Positions 35,206 through 47,209 of a stretch of 64,000 bases of DNA are shown piece by piece. The stretch is from Ephydatia muelleri. Taxonomy: Eukaryota; Porifera; Demospongiae; Spongillida; Spongillidae. Positions within the stretch are counted from its first letter, which is position 1, and every line of letters starts with the position of its first letter. Under the pieces are notes generated by a model. It saw only the letters and a program-made list of their open reading frames with translations, did no database searches and was not told the origin of the DNA. The DNA lies in NCBI GenBank assembly GCA_013339895.1, contig JABACO010000010.1:5453585-5517584 (forward strand), in the 5' to 3' direction. A program made the translations under genes and the position numbers.

Positions 35206-38153
35206 TGGGAATTGGTATATGATTTAACACATCATAAGCAATTAATTATAAACACTTCAGAATTGCTGGGATGTGTGGATTTTGGGATGTACATGTACAA
35301 ATAGGTAATAATGCTAGTTAATCATTGTCCTGGACCACAAAAGCTCTCAGGCACCAGAAGACTCTTATTCACAATAGGTGATACACTTTTCTATTTTAGA
35401 CTACTAGTACAAATATCGATACTAATGGATGTGGTGTTTATGGGCATGAGTCAGGAGGAAGAAGAGAAAAAAGGAAACAGAAATGCATTGATATTGTGTT
35501 TTTTGTACATTCATAGCATTATGTACTGTGCATTGTTGTGAGTAGAACGCCTCATATACATATAAGGAATCTAACCATTTATTAGTGTAAATTATTTACA
35601 TCGGAACGCGTGAATGGAATTTACAAAATGAACAGCAGTGCACACTCAATGTTGTACATGTACATCTGTCCAAAAATGCATTGATTACATGTATTTATGG
35701 ATACACTTACATGTAAATCTCAAGTTTGAAATTTTGTGCACTGTGCTTTCTCGTAAAATCCCTTACGTGTACTTTATTACTTTGTATTCATGCTTGATTT
35801 TTTTATGCACAATAATCAGAGCAGTACATTGTTTTATCAAATTGAATGCATGTACAGTTTACTCTGTAATAGACCTTTAAAGTAATGTGTATGTCAATCA
35901 CACTGTACAGTGTAATTGATAAAATCTGTTGTTACATGTATATCGTTTGAATTGTATTCAGCCGATAGGAAGGATGCTCTTCTACTTGTTTCTTCTTGAT
36001 GTTTCTTCCTATACTAGTAAGTGTACATGTACATGATTGTGTCAGCCTCCTACATTTACATGTTTGTGGATGTATTTTCTAACTGTGTCCTATTTCAATA
36101 AATATGGAGTTAATCTACAAACGCACAGCGGGAACTGAGCGGGAACATGGGTTCCCTGTCGGGAACCACTTTTCAGGCCATGCATGTAACATGTACTAAC
36201 TTTAAAATCACTAGAACAGTATGGATAAAACCTGCAAAGAGTCCTGTTTCTTCCGCAAGGATATCAGCCTCATTCATATTGAAAGTTGTTAGATATATAA
36301 ACATCCACAGATTGACCTATGGGATGCGAAGGCCTTTATTGAAAGCAAATATATGTACGGTTCCTGCAAACCGTTTTTCTTTAGATTACTGCTGGGGAAA
36401 TACTGTGAGTGATAATTTCATTCTACGTCACCAGTTGTACAGGCAAAGGGGGTTGCTTAACCTTACCTATCAATTTGAAGGTGACACAAGTACGAGATGT
36501 GTAAATATAGTTTTTAAAATAACATACAAATGGTTCCCGCCAATAACTCCACCCATATTTTAATTGTTGTTTTATAGGTACATACTAAAATAATATGAAT
36601 ATGCCTTTGCTAACCGCAGATGGGTCTGCACCCGTGGAGCGGTTTACATAGTGCACCACTGCGTTACTATTAGCATGAAAACCGAATACAGGTATGGCTA
36701 CATGCACATTGCAGCTAAATAACAAAGTGTTCAGTGAGTATAGCATATAAGTTAGAATACAATTTCATTTAAAATGGGTTTGAACAATGAAATGAATGAC
36801 ATTGGTGCCTTGAACAGAACCATGTCCACATACTGCCACTACGATGTCCTGTTGCTCATCTGTACATGTGACACAATAAAAGTGGGCATTGCGTTTCTCT
36901 CCACAAGTGGCACATGACACACACTTCCTACGAGCTCCTTCTTTTTGACGCATTTTACCTTTGTACAAGGCCAGCTGTGACAGGTGTCGTAGAGGATGAG
37001 CTTCAAATGGAGTAACTGGGACAGAAGGTGGATGTTCATCTCTTGACTGCCGTCTCTGAGGAACAATTTCACTTCCATCAAACGTATTAAAAAGTAAGGA
37101 AATTGTAACTTCCTTAACTTAACAAAATTCCGAATTATCATCTCACTACGGTGTTCATAGTTGTAAGCAATAAATGCGTCAATGACAACCACTCCAAAAA
37201 ATGTTGCAGCAAGACGGTGCCACCAAGTCTGCAGTGTGTCCCCTATGCTGTTTGAATATTTAGTAAACCTTGTTGGTAGTGATTATGTACATCAATTTTT
37301 GACGCAGCACCGAAGTACTGTGAAACAAGTTGAGGGCGGTTGATCTCAGTGACTACTACATCATTATCATGGGAGTATCGATATTTTTGGTGAGGTTGGC
37401 CAGGAAGAGTGGTGCCACAGAAATAAACATTTTAACAGTTTTGTCCTTCCATCCCACAGCTACATGTAGGAGCTTGCAGTTTTCAACCACTGTTGTCAAT
37501 GACACATGATCTCCTTTGGCTGGATACCGAGAAACATTACTCAAATAATCCTTTGGAAATTCTTTAGAGGCAGTTTTTACAATACCACTATAAAAGAGGC
37601 CTTTCTTTTGGCATTCAATGGCAGCTGTAACAGATGAAAATGCAGAGTCTCCTACAACAATTCTTTGTGAGCCATGCCAGAATTCACTGAGTCTGAGTGT
37701 TTGGACTGTTCCTGCAGACAGGTACGACCACTTTTTATCTGCTTCTGCATCTTTACCATCACAAATCTCCATTTGTAGCATTATACCAACAATGCCATCT
37801 GCAAGGCATTTGACTTCTGTACCTACACCTTTATATTTTTGTCAAATGTGGAATGCCATCTTTGGTGAGATCTTGTTTTCTGCTTACCCAAGATGACATG
37901 AGCTCATCTACTACAAGAATATGAGATGGAATGATAATGCTTTGTTTTCTCTTTTTGATGGCTATGAGAAATGGGCATATAGATGACCAACGATCATTAG
38001 GATCGGTGTCACCAAGGACAAACAGTGCAGGATGTCTTCAATATACCCATACAAAAACGTGATCCAAATGAGTGAGGTGGATAAACTTGTTTGGAATCTG
38101 TGTCACTTTCCTCAATCCAATAGTTCCGCCGATTTGGTTTGGAACCTAGAGAT

Positions 38154-38450
38154 ACAAGTAAATAAAAACATTCTCTAACGAGAAAGTTGTTGGTATATAG
38201 GATTGACCAATGGTGGTGTAAAAAGCACAGAAACAAGAGTGACAGAAATTTGACTGGAAAATTGAAATAGGCCTATATTTAGCCCATTACTCAGGCATGT
38301 ACTGTTACAACGTTAGTGTGCTAAATATAGGCCTATTTCAGTTTTCCAGTTAAATTTCTGTCACTCTTGTTTCTGTGCTTTTTACACCGCCATTGGTCAA
38401 TCCTATATACCAACAACTTTCTCGTTACAGAATGTTTGTATTTACTTGTT
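38154..38450. mobile_element. MITE with about 125 bp near-identical inverted arms
   Basis: Arms 38154-38275 and 38322-38450 are inverted copies. They share AACGAGAAAGTTGTTGGTAT, AGGATTGACCAATGG, TGTAAAAAGCACAGAAACAA and AATAGGCCTATATTTAG. The spacer is about 46 bp. It lies beside the acceptor of the RRNYW exon of the piggyBac pseudogene. A related copy is at 52817-53025. Confidence 0.85.
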
Positions 38451-38559
38451 TCATAAGTTTTTTCCTCTGGCGTCTTTATAAGTGGTCACAAATTAATTTT
38501 AATTTTTGAAGGGAGGGAGGTTAAAAAATTTAATAATAGAAATTATATGTATATGAGTT

Positions 38560-38900
38560 CTTAATGTTCTGTACGGTTCCGCCTTGTCCTCTTTGTCTCC
38601 CCCAGCCTCTTCTATGGCCGCAGCGGCCTGGTTCTGGCCATGGGAGCCATGCGGGTGGTGGTGGCAGCGGCCAGGGTGGCAGCAGGCAAAGTGGTGGTGG
38701 GGGCACTGGTGCCAATACTGGTGCCGGTGGTGGGGCTGGTGCAGGTAGCGGCGGTGCTCCTGCTTCTGCTGCTGGAGGTGGGGGCAGCTCTGCTGTTGGC
38801 GGTGGGGCAGCGGTGGGGGCAGCTCTGCTCGGCAGGGGCAGTGCTACAGATGCTGCTGGCGGCGGACAGTAGAGGGGCAGCAATGTATCTAGCAGCGGTG
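38560..38900. repeat. GC-rich trinucleotide-like low-complexity tract
   Basis: GC-rich sequence with runs of GGT, GGC and GCT units. It translates as Gly/Ala-rich on the plus strand and Pro- or Ser/Thr-rich on the minus strand. Only the minus frame continues from exon 2 of the ADPEKK-repeat gene, so that frame is the likelier coding one. Confidence 0.6.
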
Positions 38901-39897
38901 GCTGCGTAAAGGGAAGAGGAGTTGGAGGATGTACTTCGTCCTCCGACTAATGCATCTGCACCAATCTTACTTACTGCTGCACGGGCAGATCTTGTAACAA
39001 CCTTTTGAGCTAGCAATGGATGAGACTTACAAAAGGCATCACTTAGAAGCTCACTATCCCTAAGAATAGCTTTTTCAAGTCCACCATTATACTCCATCAG
39101 TGCATGAGATTTGGGTTCATACAAGGAGTCGCTATATGGGAGAAGGATATGGTTTCAGTGCTCATACACAGTTGCAGCCGTAGTACATCAGATAAAGAAG
39201 CCTTTTTGTACATCAGATTAAGGATGACACCCCCAATATTCAATAGACAGGTCACAAAGGAGAAATGACTACATGTACTGTACACAACAGTTGGGTCACC
39301 ATGCATGCTGTACATGTGAAGTGAATGGTTTTGTGCAGATCCCTTCCTTACATGCGTGCTGTACACATGTTGCATGCACATCTTCCTATAGCTTTTTAAT
39401 GCTAGTGCAATACAACATGCCATCACATACCTTTGGGTGGTAGTGGTAGTTCGGTGACCCCTGCGATACCGCTTCCTCTCGGCAGCACGTTTAGCCAATC
39501 GGACAGCGGGGTCATACCAATACCGATTCCTTTCAGATGCCTTAATGGCAGCTGAATTGTCCTCGTATTTCGGCCTTTTAGCAGCGCGGTTCTCCTCGAC
39601 GTCCTCTTGATATCGCTGCCTTTTAGCAGATTGCTTAGATTCAATATCTGCGTTGTAGCTGTCGCGTACAGAGGCCTTCTTCTTTTCGGGATCGGCCTTG
39701 TAGCTGTCGCGTACAAAGGCCTTCTTCTTTTCGGGATCGGCCTTGTAGCTGTCGCGTACAGAGACCTTCTTGTTTTCGGGATCGGCCTTGTAGCGCGCTC
39801 GGGCTTTAGCCTTGTTTTGTTGTGATAAAATATCGTCTTGCTTTTAAAGGTATTCTGCTCGTTGCTTAGATCTCTTCTTTTGATTACGCGAAGGCAT
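38612..39897 (-). CDS. Repeat protein with ADPEKK(K) units, two exons, one early stop
   Basis: ATG at 39897 gives MPSRNQKKRSKQRAEYL, then TAA (39844-39846, codon 18), then an open frame with three or four 14-residue repeats of the form YKADPEKKKASVRDS, shading into degenerate units (EDVEENRAAKRPKY, AAERKRYRRGHR). A donor at 39430 and acceptor at 39132 (CCCATATAG) join CAA-AG to C-GAC in frame and give exon 2 (LYEPKSHALMEYNGGLEKAI, LLAQKVVTRSARAAVSK), which ends in Ser/Thr/Ala-rich low complexity to a stop at 38612. Highly charged repeats of this kind occur in multi-copy invertebrate proteins often linked to mobile elements; I cannot name a domain. It lies inside an interruption of the piggyBac gene, on the same strand. 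Confidence 0.55.
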
Positions 39898-41109
39898 TTA
39901 ACTTCACTAGCCAAAGTATTAAACTGCGATAGGAACACCAAATAAATTTCGTGCAGGTCGGAGTATTTATACTGCATGCTGTAAAATAACTTCATTCATC
40001 AACAATAAACCGAATAAACTTCTGCAATAACTTCATATCCTATACAGAACTTGCTACCGCATGAGGTACTTCTCGCTGTAGTCTTTCTAAATGTCTATAT
40101 GACCTTAAAGGGCACCGTGCAGGTGAATTCCAAAGATATTGGTGCTATTGCCGTTCTACAAAACCGTTCGTAGCTCGATCCTAAGGAAGAAGAAGAAGAC
40201 GACGACGACGACGACCAAGAATTATTTTGGGACTGGGCACGAGAAAAAGAAATTCGTTTGTTTCTCTAAAAGCACACCATTTTATGACACGGAACAAACG
40301 TAGAACTGTAGATCTTTGAGTTCTAGTTCCATCGCGACAAAGAGATACGCGATCCGTTTCTCCGTTGTCCCTCCAGACGCGAGTGAAGTTTTTTTAATGA
40401 TATTCATCAATCCTCAATCAATCCTATATTGAACCTGCTGCCGCAGGTTCAGATTGCTAGTCCCCAAAAACGAAAATATTCACTTTTCATAAGAGCTCTA
40501 TGATGAAGGTTTGCTAAAGCAGAGCTGGTTTTAGTTATCCATTCATTAGCATCATCCATAGGGAATATGAGGCTAAAATAGTGAAAGGGAGTTCGTTGTT
40601 CTAACAGGGGAGTCCCAGCAGCCCACATTAGTTCATGATTTGGATGTGAGCCTTGATCAAAGTTGATGCTAATTTCACTTGATGTACTTACATGGCTAGA
40701 AGTGCCTTATTCTGGGTCTCCCATTTCTGGATTATGAATCTCTTCTTCATCTGAACCACTACTCTCCGTTTCTTCTGTTGCACTCATGAGTACTTCTCTC
40801 TCCAGACTGCACGCTGAAAGTACTGCTTCACAGGCACATTTGTCCCATTTCACTTTGAACTTCCGTTGACGCCCACAACCTATCACATCAACAACTAACC
40901 CATGCAGGAGCGCCCAGGGTCAAAATACGTCTCCAGCTTTTCGGCTTACCAGTACTGCAACTGCTTCAGCCTAAACATGATCTCCCAACTTTAAACCAGG
41001 TGCCATTTTTAGTTGGAATGGTCACATGAATAGTTTTAAATATTAAAAACCTTCTTTGTAAACTGGTTCCTCGAGTGGGAACCGCGGTTCCCGCTCGGTT
41101 CCCGCTTAA

Positions 41110-42960
41110 ATGTTCAACCTGGTGCTTTGAATTGCAATATCACTTTTGTAAACACTACTTTTATTGGCGCTAGTGTCGCATTATATTGCAAACGTAAGTT
41201 GACACTTCTATATCAGAAAATCGATTTGCGGGAACTTTGCGGTAACGAATGCTTGCGCGTTCGTAGGTTAAGCTGTACTTTCAATGGTGTGAATAACTGG
41301 TACTGTTTACATGTATGTAATCTTTATCATCATCCCTGAGAGAGAGCAATTTTTTGAACCATATGATACCAAACACTACCGGTCATGAAAATGAGCATAC
41401 TACTTGTATGCAGTTCAATAATGGAATGAAATGCTAAACGATTGAATACCTGTACTTTTCTGTACACAATTCTTGTATATTGTGTACATTGCTCTAGAAC
41501 CATAAATGCATTTTTGTCCGGAAACATGTACATGTAGGTTTATTATCTCTAAAACTCCTAGTTTGGCCTCGCTGCCGGTTGATATCCGGATGCAGTCTCT
41601 GTAGGAGATCATCCACAACATACTTGGAAATGTCATGGGAATCTCTTGGCCACTTGCAACGTCAGTTTAAGGTGTCGGGAATATAGACAAATCAGCTGGA
41701 TGAGAAGCAGTGTTGTGCATTTAGTTCTGCTGGGTGCTAAAGCGACAACAAATTTGACCCTGGTTTCTGAGTGATATGATTTTGACAAAGAGGACCTCCA
41801 TCTGAGATCACTTGTACCTCCAACATTTGTTTTTAGGCCCATTTCACAAGCTGTGCAATATTTGAAATACACTGTATGTCTGTCTTTAAAACAGCTGCAG
41901 GCTTTATTTTGAGCTTCGATCAGTCTGTGATTGAGACTCGAAGCACATTATCAAAGTAAGATTACATTTAGGTTGTTACTCTAGTGACTGAACTTCAATT
42001 ATAAACTGAGCAATTATTAATATTCCCACTTACATGTACATATATGCTGAGTGCTTAAGCCTCCCAATTATAGTCTTGTAAAAAATTGGCACTGAATAGC
42101 TGTTGTCCAAGATCATGCATGACTTCATTATTTGATAGAGAGGCTCCATTCACACCAACCAGCTTTGCACCTATAATATGCCACGATATCTGACCTTCAA
42201 TTGTATAAATTGTATTGACTGTTTTGCTGTATCATAAATTGAAATGTACCTTCCGCTTAAAAAGAGCTGGTACCATGTACATAGTATGAAATGCAGGGTT
42301 TACACAAGTAACAACTTCTTGAAGGGGGAGAGATGCTACAGTGTACGTAAATAGAGGCAAGGTGTTGCTGAGCTGTACACTCTAATAAGGCTCTGATCAG
42401 GCCCCAAATATGCATATAAAAGGAGCTCGCAAGTCACAAGCATGTGAGCTTTATTTCGATCTAGCTAACTGATATTTGTCACTGAACATTTGATCAAGCC
42501 AGCCCAACGTGTGATCCCCACATCAAACACGTGCCTTTCCTTTTGGCTGTCTTCTTTTTACATAGGGATATAATGAACATTGCATTATAAAAGTGACGTT
42601 CCTGACTGCACTTTCTAGAAACTACAGCCCCCTGTCCAGTTTGAGTTAAGCGCGAGGTTGCCAGAGTCTTTTTCTCTTCCACACTGTATCCAGCCTCAGG
42701 GTACATTTTAGCATTCATAGCACACATCTGGACAATTCTCTGTGAAAGTATAACCTATCCTAGGTTTCTATTAAGGACTCACATATCTAAACCGCACCTC
42801 GCTCAATGGAAACTGTTTAGTGGCTATGTAGCTTTCGTTTCTCATCTCAGTCGACATATTAAATGTGCATATACACTGTAATGTACAGTTACTCCTTTTT
42901 CACGGTTCAGAGTGTGCTTAGAATTTGCATGTATTTTAAGTACACTACAATTGATTTAGC
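41110..42960. other. No supported gene
   Basis: About 1.85 kb, presumably inside the long receptor intron. Short open frames on both strands show no family resemblance. Confidence 0.4.
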
Positions 42961-44221
42961 AATTGGGTAAAATCATGTCAGGTCAATAAAAAAAAAAGGT
43001 GACATCTTTAAATCCTCTCCAAACTTTACCCACTGGATGAGGTCATTGTCCAGTACATATATTGACACTGGTACTTCATCCAGAGATCAAACCACTTTTG
43101 AACTGTGTGGGTTCAAAGTTTTAACCCTTTGTATAAACAAATCACAGCGATGGGGGCGTTTCTCTCTATAACTCAAGTTGACCTTACAGTAAGAAACTAA
43201 AAAATGCACTGAAGGATATGGTAACCCACCTAGTACCCAACTTCACATCATCATTGGACAATTAGTCATTAATTGTGGGTTTATTGCAAAAAGAAGAGTA
43301 ACATGTTTAAGTTTTAATTGCCAAAAAGTATATTGCAATAATTAAACGAAATTTTGACGATTGGGTTCCTGGATGATTGTGCAATTAATATGGTAACTTT
43401 TATGTTGGACTTCAAAAGTTTTACATCAAAAATATGAACAAACACACAGAATACATTTGTACCATATCATTTGGTTTGAACAGCTGACCACAAGTTTACA
43501 CAAGCATACGTGTATAATCAACAACGGAATATTTATCTACAAATCATTTAGTAATAGTGTAGCTTGCAGCCCATCTGCACTGGCAATGTCGTACACTCGA
43601 CCCGTCGATGTAATTGGGCTAGTCTTCATTAAAACCTGGGCATTGTATTGCTTCTGGTCATTATATTTCTCCATCACCAAAGCCAGCAATTTGAAAGTTC
43701 GATTTTTTCATCCTGAAATGGTAATGGTGATATGGTACAAATGTATTCTGTGTTTTTTTATGTAAAGCCTTTGAAGTCCAACATAAAAGTTACCATATTA
43801 ATTGCACAATCATCCAGGAACCCAATCGTCAAAATTTCGTTTAATTATTGCAATATACTTTTTGGCAATTAAAACTTAAATATGTTACCCTTCTTTTTGC
43901 AATAAACCCACAATTAATTACTAATTGTCCAATGATGATCTGAAGTTGGGTACTAGGTGGGTTACCATATCCTTCAGTGCATTTTTTAGTTTCTTACCGT
44001 AAGGTCAACTTGAGTTAATGAGAGAAACGCCCCCATCGCTGTGATTTGTTTATACAAAGGGTCAAAACTTTGAACCCACACAGTTCAAAATTGGTTTGAT
44101 CTCTGGATGAAGTACCAGTGTCATTATATACTGGACAATGACCTCATCCAGTGGGTAAAGTTTGGAGAGGATTTGAAGATGTCACCTTTTTTTTATTGAC
44201 CTGACATGATTTTACCCAATT
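42961..44221. mobile_element. Foldback element with about 470 bp inverted arms
   Basis: Arms 42961-43430 and 43753-44221 are collinear inverted copies with few mismatches: AATTGGGTAAAATCATG, CAGGTCAATAAAAAAAA, AACTTTACCCACTGGATGAG, GGGGGCGTTTCTCTCT, TGGTAACCCACCTAGTACCC and GGTTCCTGGATGATTGTGC. The 322 bp spacer has one open frame without recognisable motifs. No clear target duplication was found. It ends 50 bases upstream of the Ig-like receptor exon, so it lies in that intron. The high arm identity suggests recent origin or gene conversion. Confidence 0.88.
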
Positions 44222-44270
44222 ATGTAACCCAGTATTTATTGTATTTGTCATATTTTTCATTGTTCTGTAG

Positions 44271-44585
44271 ATGCCAGTGTTATCATTTCACCATCCCATG
44301 ACTACACAACATTTGAGAACAATGCATCAACATTTACATTCAACTGCTGTGGAAATGGAAGATATCTTCTGTGGGCAGTTGATGGGTACACTACTGGAGA
44401 AACATATGTACTCAACAAAGGAATACAATACACAACCTACATCATATCACCAGATGGACTTACTGTGTCCTCTCAGCTCATTGTTCCAACCACCAAAGCT
44501 AACAACAACATTACAGTGATCTGTACAGTGCAGGATTCATTATTTAACCATCAGTCAAGTGATCCAGTGAAACTATTTCTTCAAG
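44271..44585 (+). CDS. Receptor gene: Ig-like exon
   Basis: Acceptor TGTTCTGTAG, donor GGTACA; 315 bases, phase 1-1. It encodes ASVIISPSHDYTTFENNAS, then TFNCCGNGRYLLWAVDG, LTVSSQLIVPTTKANNNI and TVICTVQD. Cys, the WAVDG tryptophan and the second Cys in VICTV mark an Ig fold of about 95 residues. N-x-S/T sites agree with an ectodomain. Phase matches the preceding SRCR-type exons, so it could splice to 31404 across about 12.9 kb of transposon-filled intron; this link is inferred. Confidence 0.75.
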
Positions 44586-45147
44586 GTACAGTGATCGTGT
44601 ATTTGTTAATGTATTTGATGTATATTCAAATGAACTGCCCAGGTTTCATTGAGCAGGTTCAAACTTGTAAATGTGCATTTAGCTGAATTGCCCATGATCA
44701 TAATGTTGTTTTTTTCAGTCTACAATATCACCCAGATCTATTCAATTGAGTGCTTCACAACCAATTATTAAGCATTCAATTGTGTACTTGATGCAATGAA
44801 TAGTGAATAGATTTTGCTGCCACTAATGTAACTTCCTGTTTCAACTGCATCTGTAGAAAGTAGCTTTTCTCAGATGAAATCATGTACGTAACTGTAAGTA
44901 CATACATGTAATTCAAGTTAGTCTTTTTTAATGAAAATAGCCTAGTCAATGAAACCCTGACTGCCTGTTAATTGCTGGTGCTATTTAGGGGATGCACTTA
45001 ACAGAAAACGATCAGAATGTTGATCATGTATACCTGTATTATTTTCTCACATTCACAAGTGCATCTTAGCTAACAGCCACCACTGCAGAATTTTGCTAAT
45101 TTGGCGCATGCAAACTAGTACTGTATCCTTTTCTCATTCACATGCAG

Positions 45148-45522
45148 GAATACTACCACAACCACATCAGTTTAACGTAAGCGTCTCAAACAGTTCTGTG
45201 AGCCTCTCCTGGGTAGCACCACATTCTCTTCAAGTGTCGATTCCTCCCACCATTTCCCATTACGTTCTAAGTAACAATCTAACAAACAGCATAGTGAAAT
45301 TCTCTAATCCAACTATATGTACTCCATTGGCATTTTGTAACTACTCACTTGATCTAAGTGAATCGGATTCATTTTCTGTACTTGTTGGATTTTATGAAGC
45401 GAAAAATACAGCCATGTTGTACTATAATGGTACAGTGGAGTTTACATTCTTTGCTGTCAATGGAGCTGGAAACGGGAATGCAGCTACATACACTTATATC
45501 CTGCCAAGGAGAACACCAACAG
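45148..45522 (+). CDS. Receptor gene: fibronectin type III exon
   Basis: Acceptor CACATGCAG, donor GTTAGG; 375 bases, phase 1-1. It encodes PHQFNVSVSNSSVSLSWVAP, ISHYVLSNNLTNS, TVEFTFFAVNGAGNGNAATY and YILPRR. The SLSW tryptophan, the conserved tyrosine and the F-x-V-NGAGNG turn are typical of FN3. Many N-glycosylation sequons are present. Confidence 0.85.
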
Positions 45523-45716
45523 GTTAGGAAATTCTTTGATTTTGAGGTGCAGTACACTACCCAACTGCTTGGCTGCAGCTGCATAGTATGAAAGTGTACA
45601 TTTAATATTCACAGGTTTTGTAATGTCAGACTAACTAACAAAAATTAAGCATGCTCTGTACCATACTTCAAGCAAAAATGCATGAAATCATTAACTGCGC
45701 ATTTATATTTTTTCAG

Positions 45717-45953
45717 ATATGGCGTCTCACCCAAACCAAACAATTCCAGCAGCAGGAAATGCCAGCAACAATACTACTAGTGCAGTACATATCAATGGTA
45801 CTGGTTAGTTCGTACTTGATGAGTGTACTAGCTTCATTTTATCTTTCTTTCCAGTCATCATTGCAGCATCTGTATGTGCTGTACTGGGGACCATGATAGT
45901 AGTGGTGCTGGTTATTGCTGTGGTGTGCTGTTACAAGAAGAAACAAAGTGCAT
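45717..45953 (+). CDS. Receptor gene: juxtamembrane and transmembrane exons
   Basis: Exon 45717-45803 (87 bases) encodes a short Ser/Thr/Asn-rich stalk with NASNNTTS. Exon 45855-45953 (99 bases) encodes VIIAASVCAVLGTMIVVVLV then IAVVCCYKKKQSA, a single transmembrane helix followed by a basic stop-transfer patch. Both are phase 1-1, completing a type I membrane protein. Beyond the GTAAGT donor at 45954 a cytoplasmic exon should follow. Sequence at about 45970-46200 is open in two frames (one contains KGPVTTTTNGLSNYCPSY), but the acceptor and frame cannot be decided, so the tail is left unassigned. Confidence 0.8.
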
Positions 45954-46209
45954 GTAAGTAGAAGAAGGTATCCTGAACTGTTCACTTACACCATGCATCC
46001 TAATGAAGGGACTCTCAATGACAAGGGACCTGTCACCACTACTACTAATGGTCTCTCCAATTATTGTCCTTCCTACTCATGTGCCCGCTGCACTGTCCTC
46101 CATGGCATCAGAAAAGATCATTGATAACTCCAATTCAAACAGAAGTGATAATTTAGCAATAGCCTGGACTCCTAAAACTAAGAGTTTGTTTTTGCTTGAA
46201 TTTGCATAG

Positions 46210-47209
46210 TATGTATATTACATGCATTTATTTTTATAGTAGCCTAGATACTGGAGCAATGGTCAATCTTAATGCGAGTTTGCATTGAGGAAGTGGATGG
46301 GAAATTAGTCGTAACCAATGTTGTGAAACTTACATGTTTGCAGATTCTGGAATTCTTTTGAGCCCAATGCATGCAGGATTTTTAAAAAGGTGCATGAATG
46401 TTTACCCCAAAGTTTCAGGTCAATAGGTGTTCTGCGACAATTATAATTGGATTCATTTTGTATTGTATTTACCAAAACGTGAATATTACTTCCTATAGCC
46501 ATATGTGGTAGCGCTTCAAATCCTCTTAAGTATTTTGGATGCCTCAGCTAATGGAATCATTTTCGTGAAAAGGGACCTACAGTTGCGGCTCCCTTAGCAC
46601 ATTCACACATCAGCAAAAACTACTAATTTTACCTTGAATTATAGAAACTGTTTGTTTTCGTAGCAATCCTTATTGAATTTTGCTCCTTGCCATCTTATGA
46701 CATTCACTGTTTATGCGAGCCAACAGTTGGGGATGCGCAAAGTTGCGTTTCGTTTGTACGCAACGGAAACATTATGACTTGCACTTTACAATTACATGCG
46801 CATGTAATGTATTGGTGTTGAAAAGGTGTTCATTAAATTAGATCTCAAAATAAACAAACACCAATGTGAATAAAGGTGGGTACAAAGTAAGATATGTAGA
46901 TGTGCACGAAACGATGCAGTTAATGTGTTAAACAGATACTGAGAAAACCTTGGCTTCTGCAACAGCCAGATCAATCACGCTGGATCTGAATGCTCGCCCC
47001 TGTGATGATCTAGCACCTCTTAAGCACATGATGGAAGAGCACAAGAGAGAGAAACTAAGGCAGCATCACCCAAGCAATAGTTGTGCCATAGCTTTGCTCT
47101 TGCTTGGTTGATAGAAGAGAGGCAAGTCTCTTGTACATGTATGTTATGGAAGCACACTTCCCCATTCCTCCTGATGTGGTAAATACTAGTGTAGTGAAGG
47201 AGCCATGTT
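46210..47209. other. No supported gene
   Basis: Likely 3' untranslated or intergenic sequence after the receptor. At about 46960-47060 a short open stretch precedes the LINE-like fragment and might belong to it; nothing else is recognised. Confidence 0.35.

Larger units (their letters stand above)
36770..41006 (-). pseudogene. piggyBac-like (PGBD, DDE_Tnp_1_7) transposase pseudogene
   Basis: piggyBac transposases cut and paste DNA at TTAA. In minus-strand order: N-terminal MAPGLKLGDHV then stops at a former Trp and further on, LVVDVIGCGRQRKFKVKW and an acidic tail (about 41006-40700); NHELMWAAGTPLLEQ and MDDANEWITKTSSAL to YFRFWGLAI (about 40640-40460); after the interruption, RRNYWIEESDTDS, YPPHSFGSRFCMG, DPNDRWSSICPFL (about 38150-37985); ILVVDELMSSW, VKCLADGIVGIMLQMEI (about 37925-37760); LSEFWHGSQRIVVGDSAF and GIVKTASKEFPKDY (about 37690-37520); and a Cys-rich C-terminus KCVSCATCGEKRN...CVTC (about 36930-36840). 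Several frameshifts and stops show it is dead. The family assignment rests on the ordered blocks and the terminal Cys cluster. Confidence 0.85.
36128..41105 (-). mobile_element. Candidate piggyBac-type element, about 5 kb, degraded
   Basis: Inverted ends of about 50 bp read AGCGGGAACTGAGCGGGAAC on the left and AGCGGGAACCGAGCGGGAAC in the reverse complement of the right. Each is followed by an inner GGTTCCC inversion. TTAA sits at the right border (41105-41108), but an identical left copy is not evident, so the exact ends are uncertain. Between them the minus strand carries a decayed piggyBac-like transposase from 41.0 to 36.8 kb, interrupted by about 2.3 kb that holds a MITE and a repeat-protein gene. 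Confidence 0.55.

Noticed and set aside
38564-38909. Gly-rich plus-strand frames resembling a fibroin or collagen-like protein
   Set aside because: The tract is GC-rich low complexity; only the minus frame is continuous with a spliced exon, and no Gly-x-y periodicity is present.
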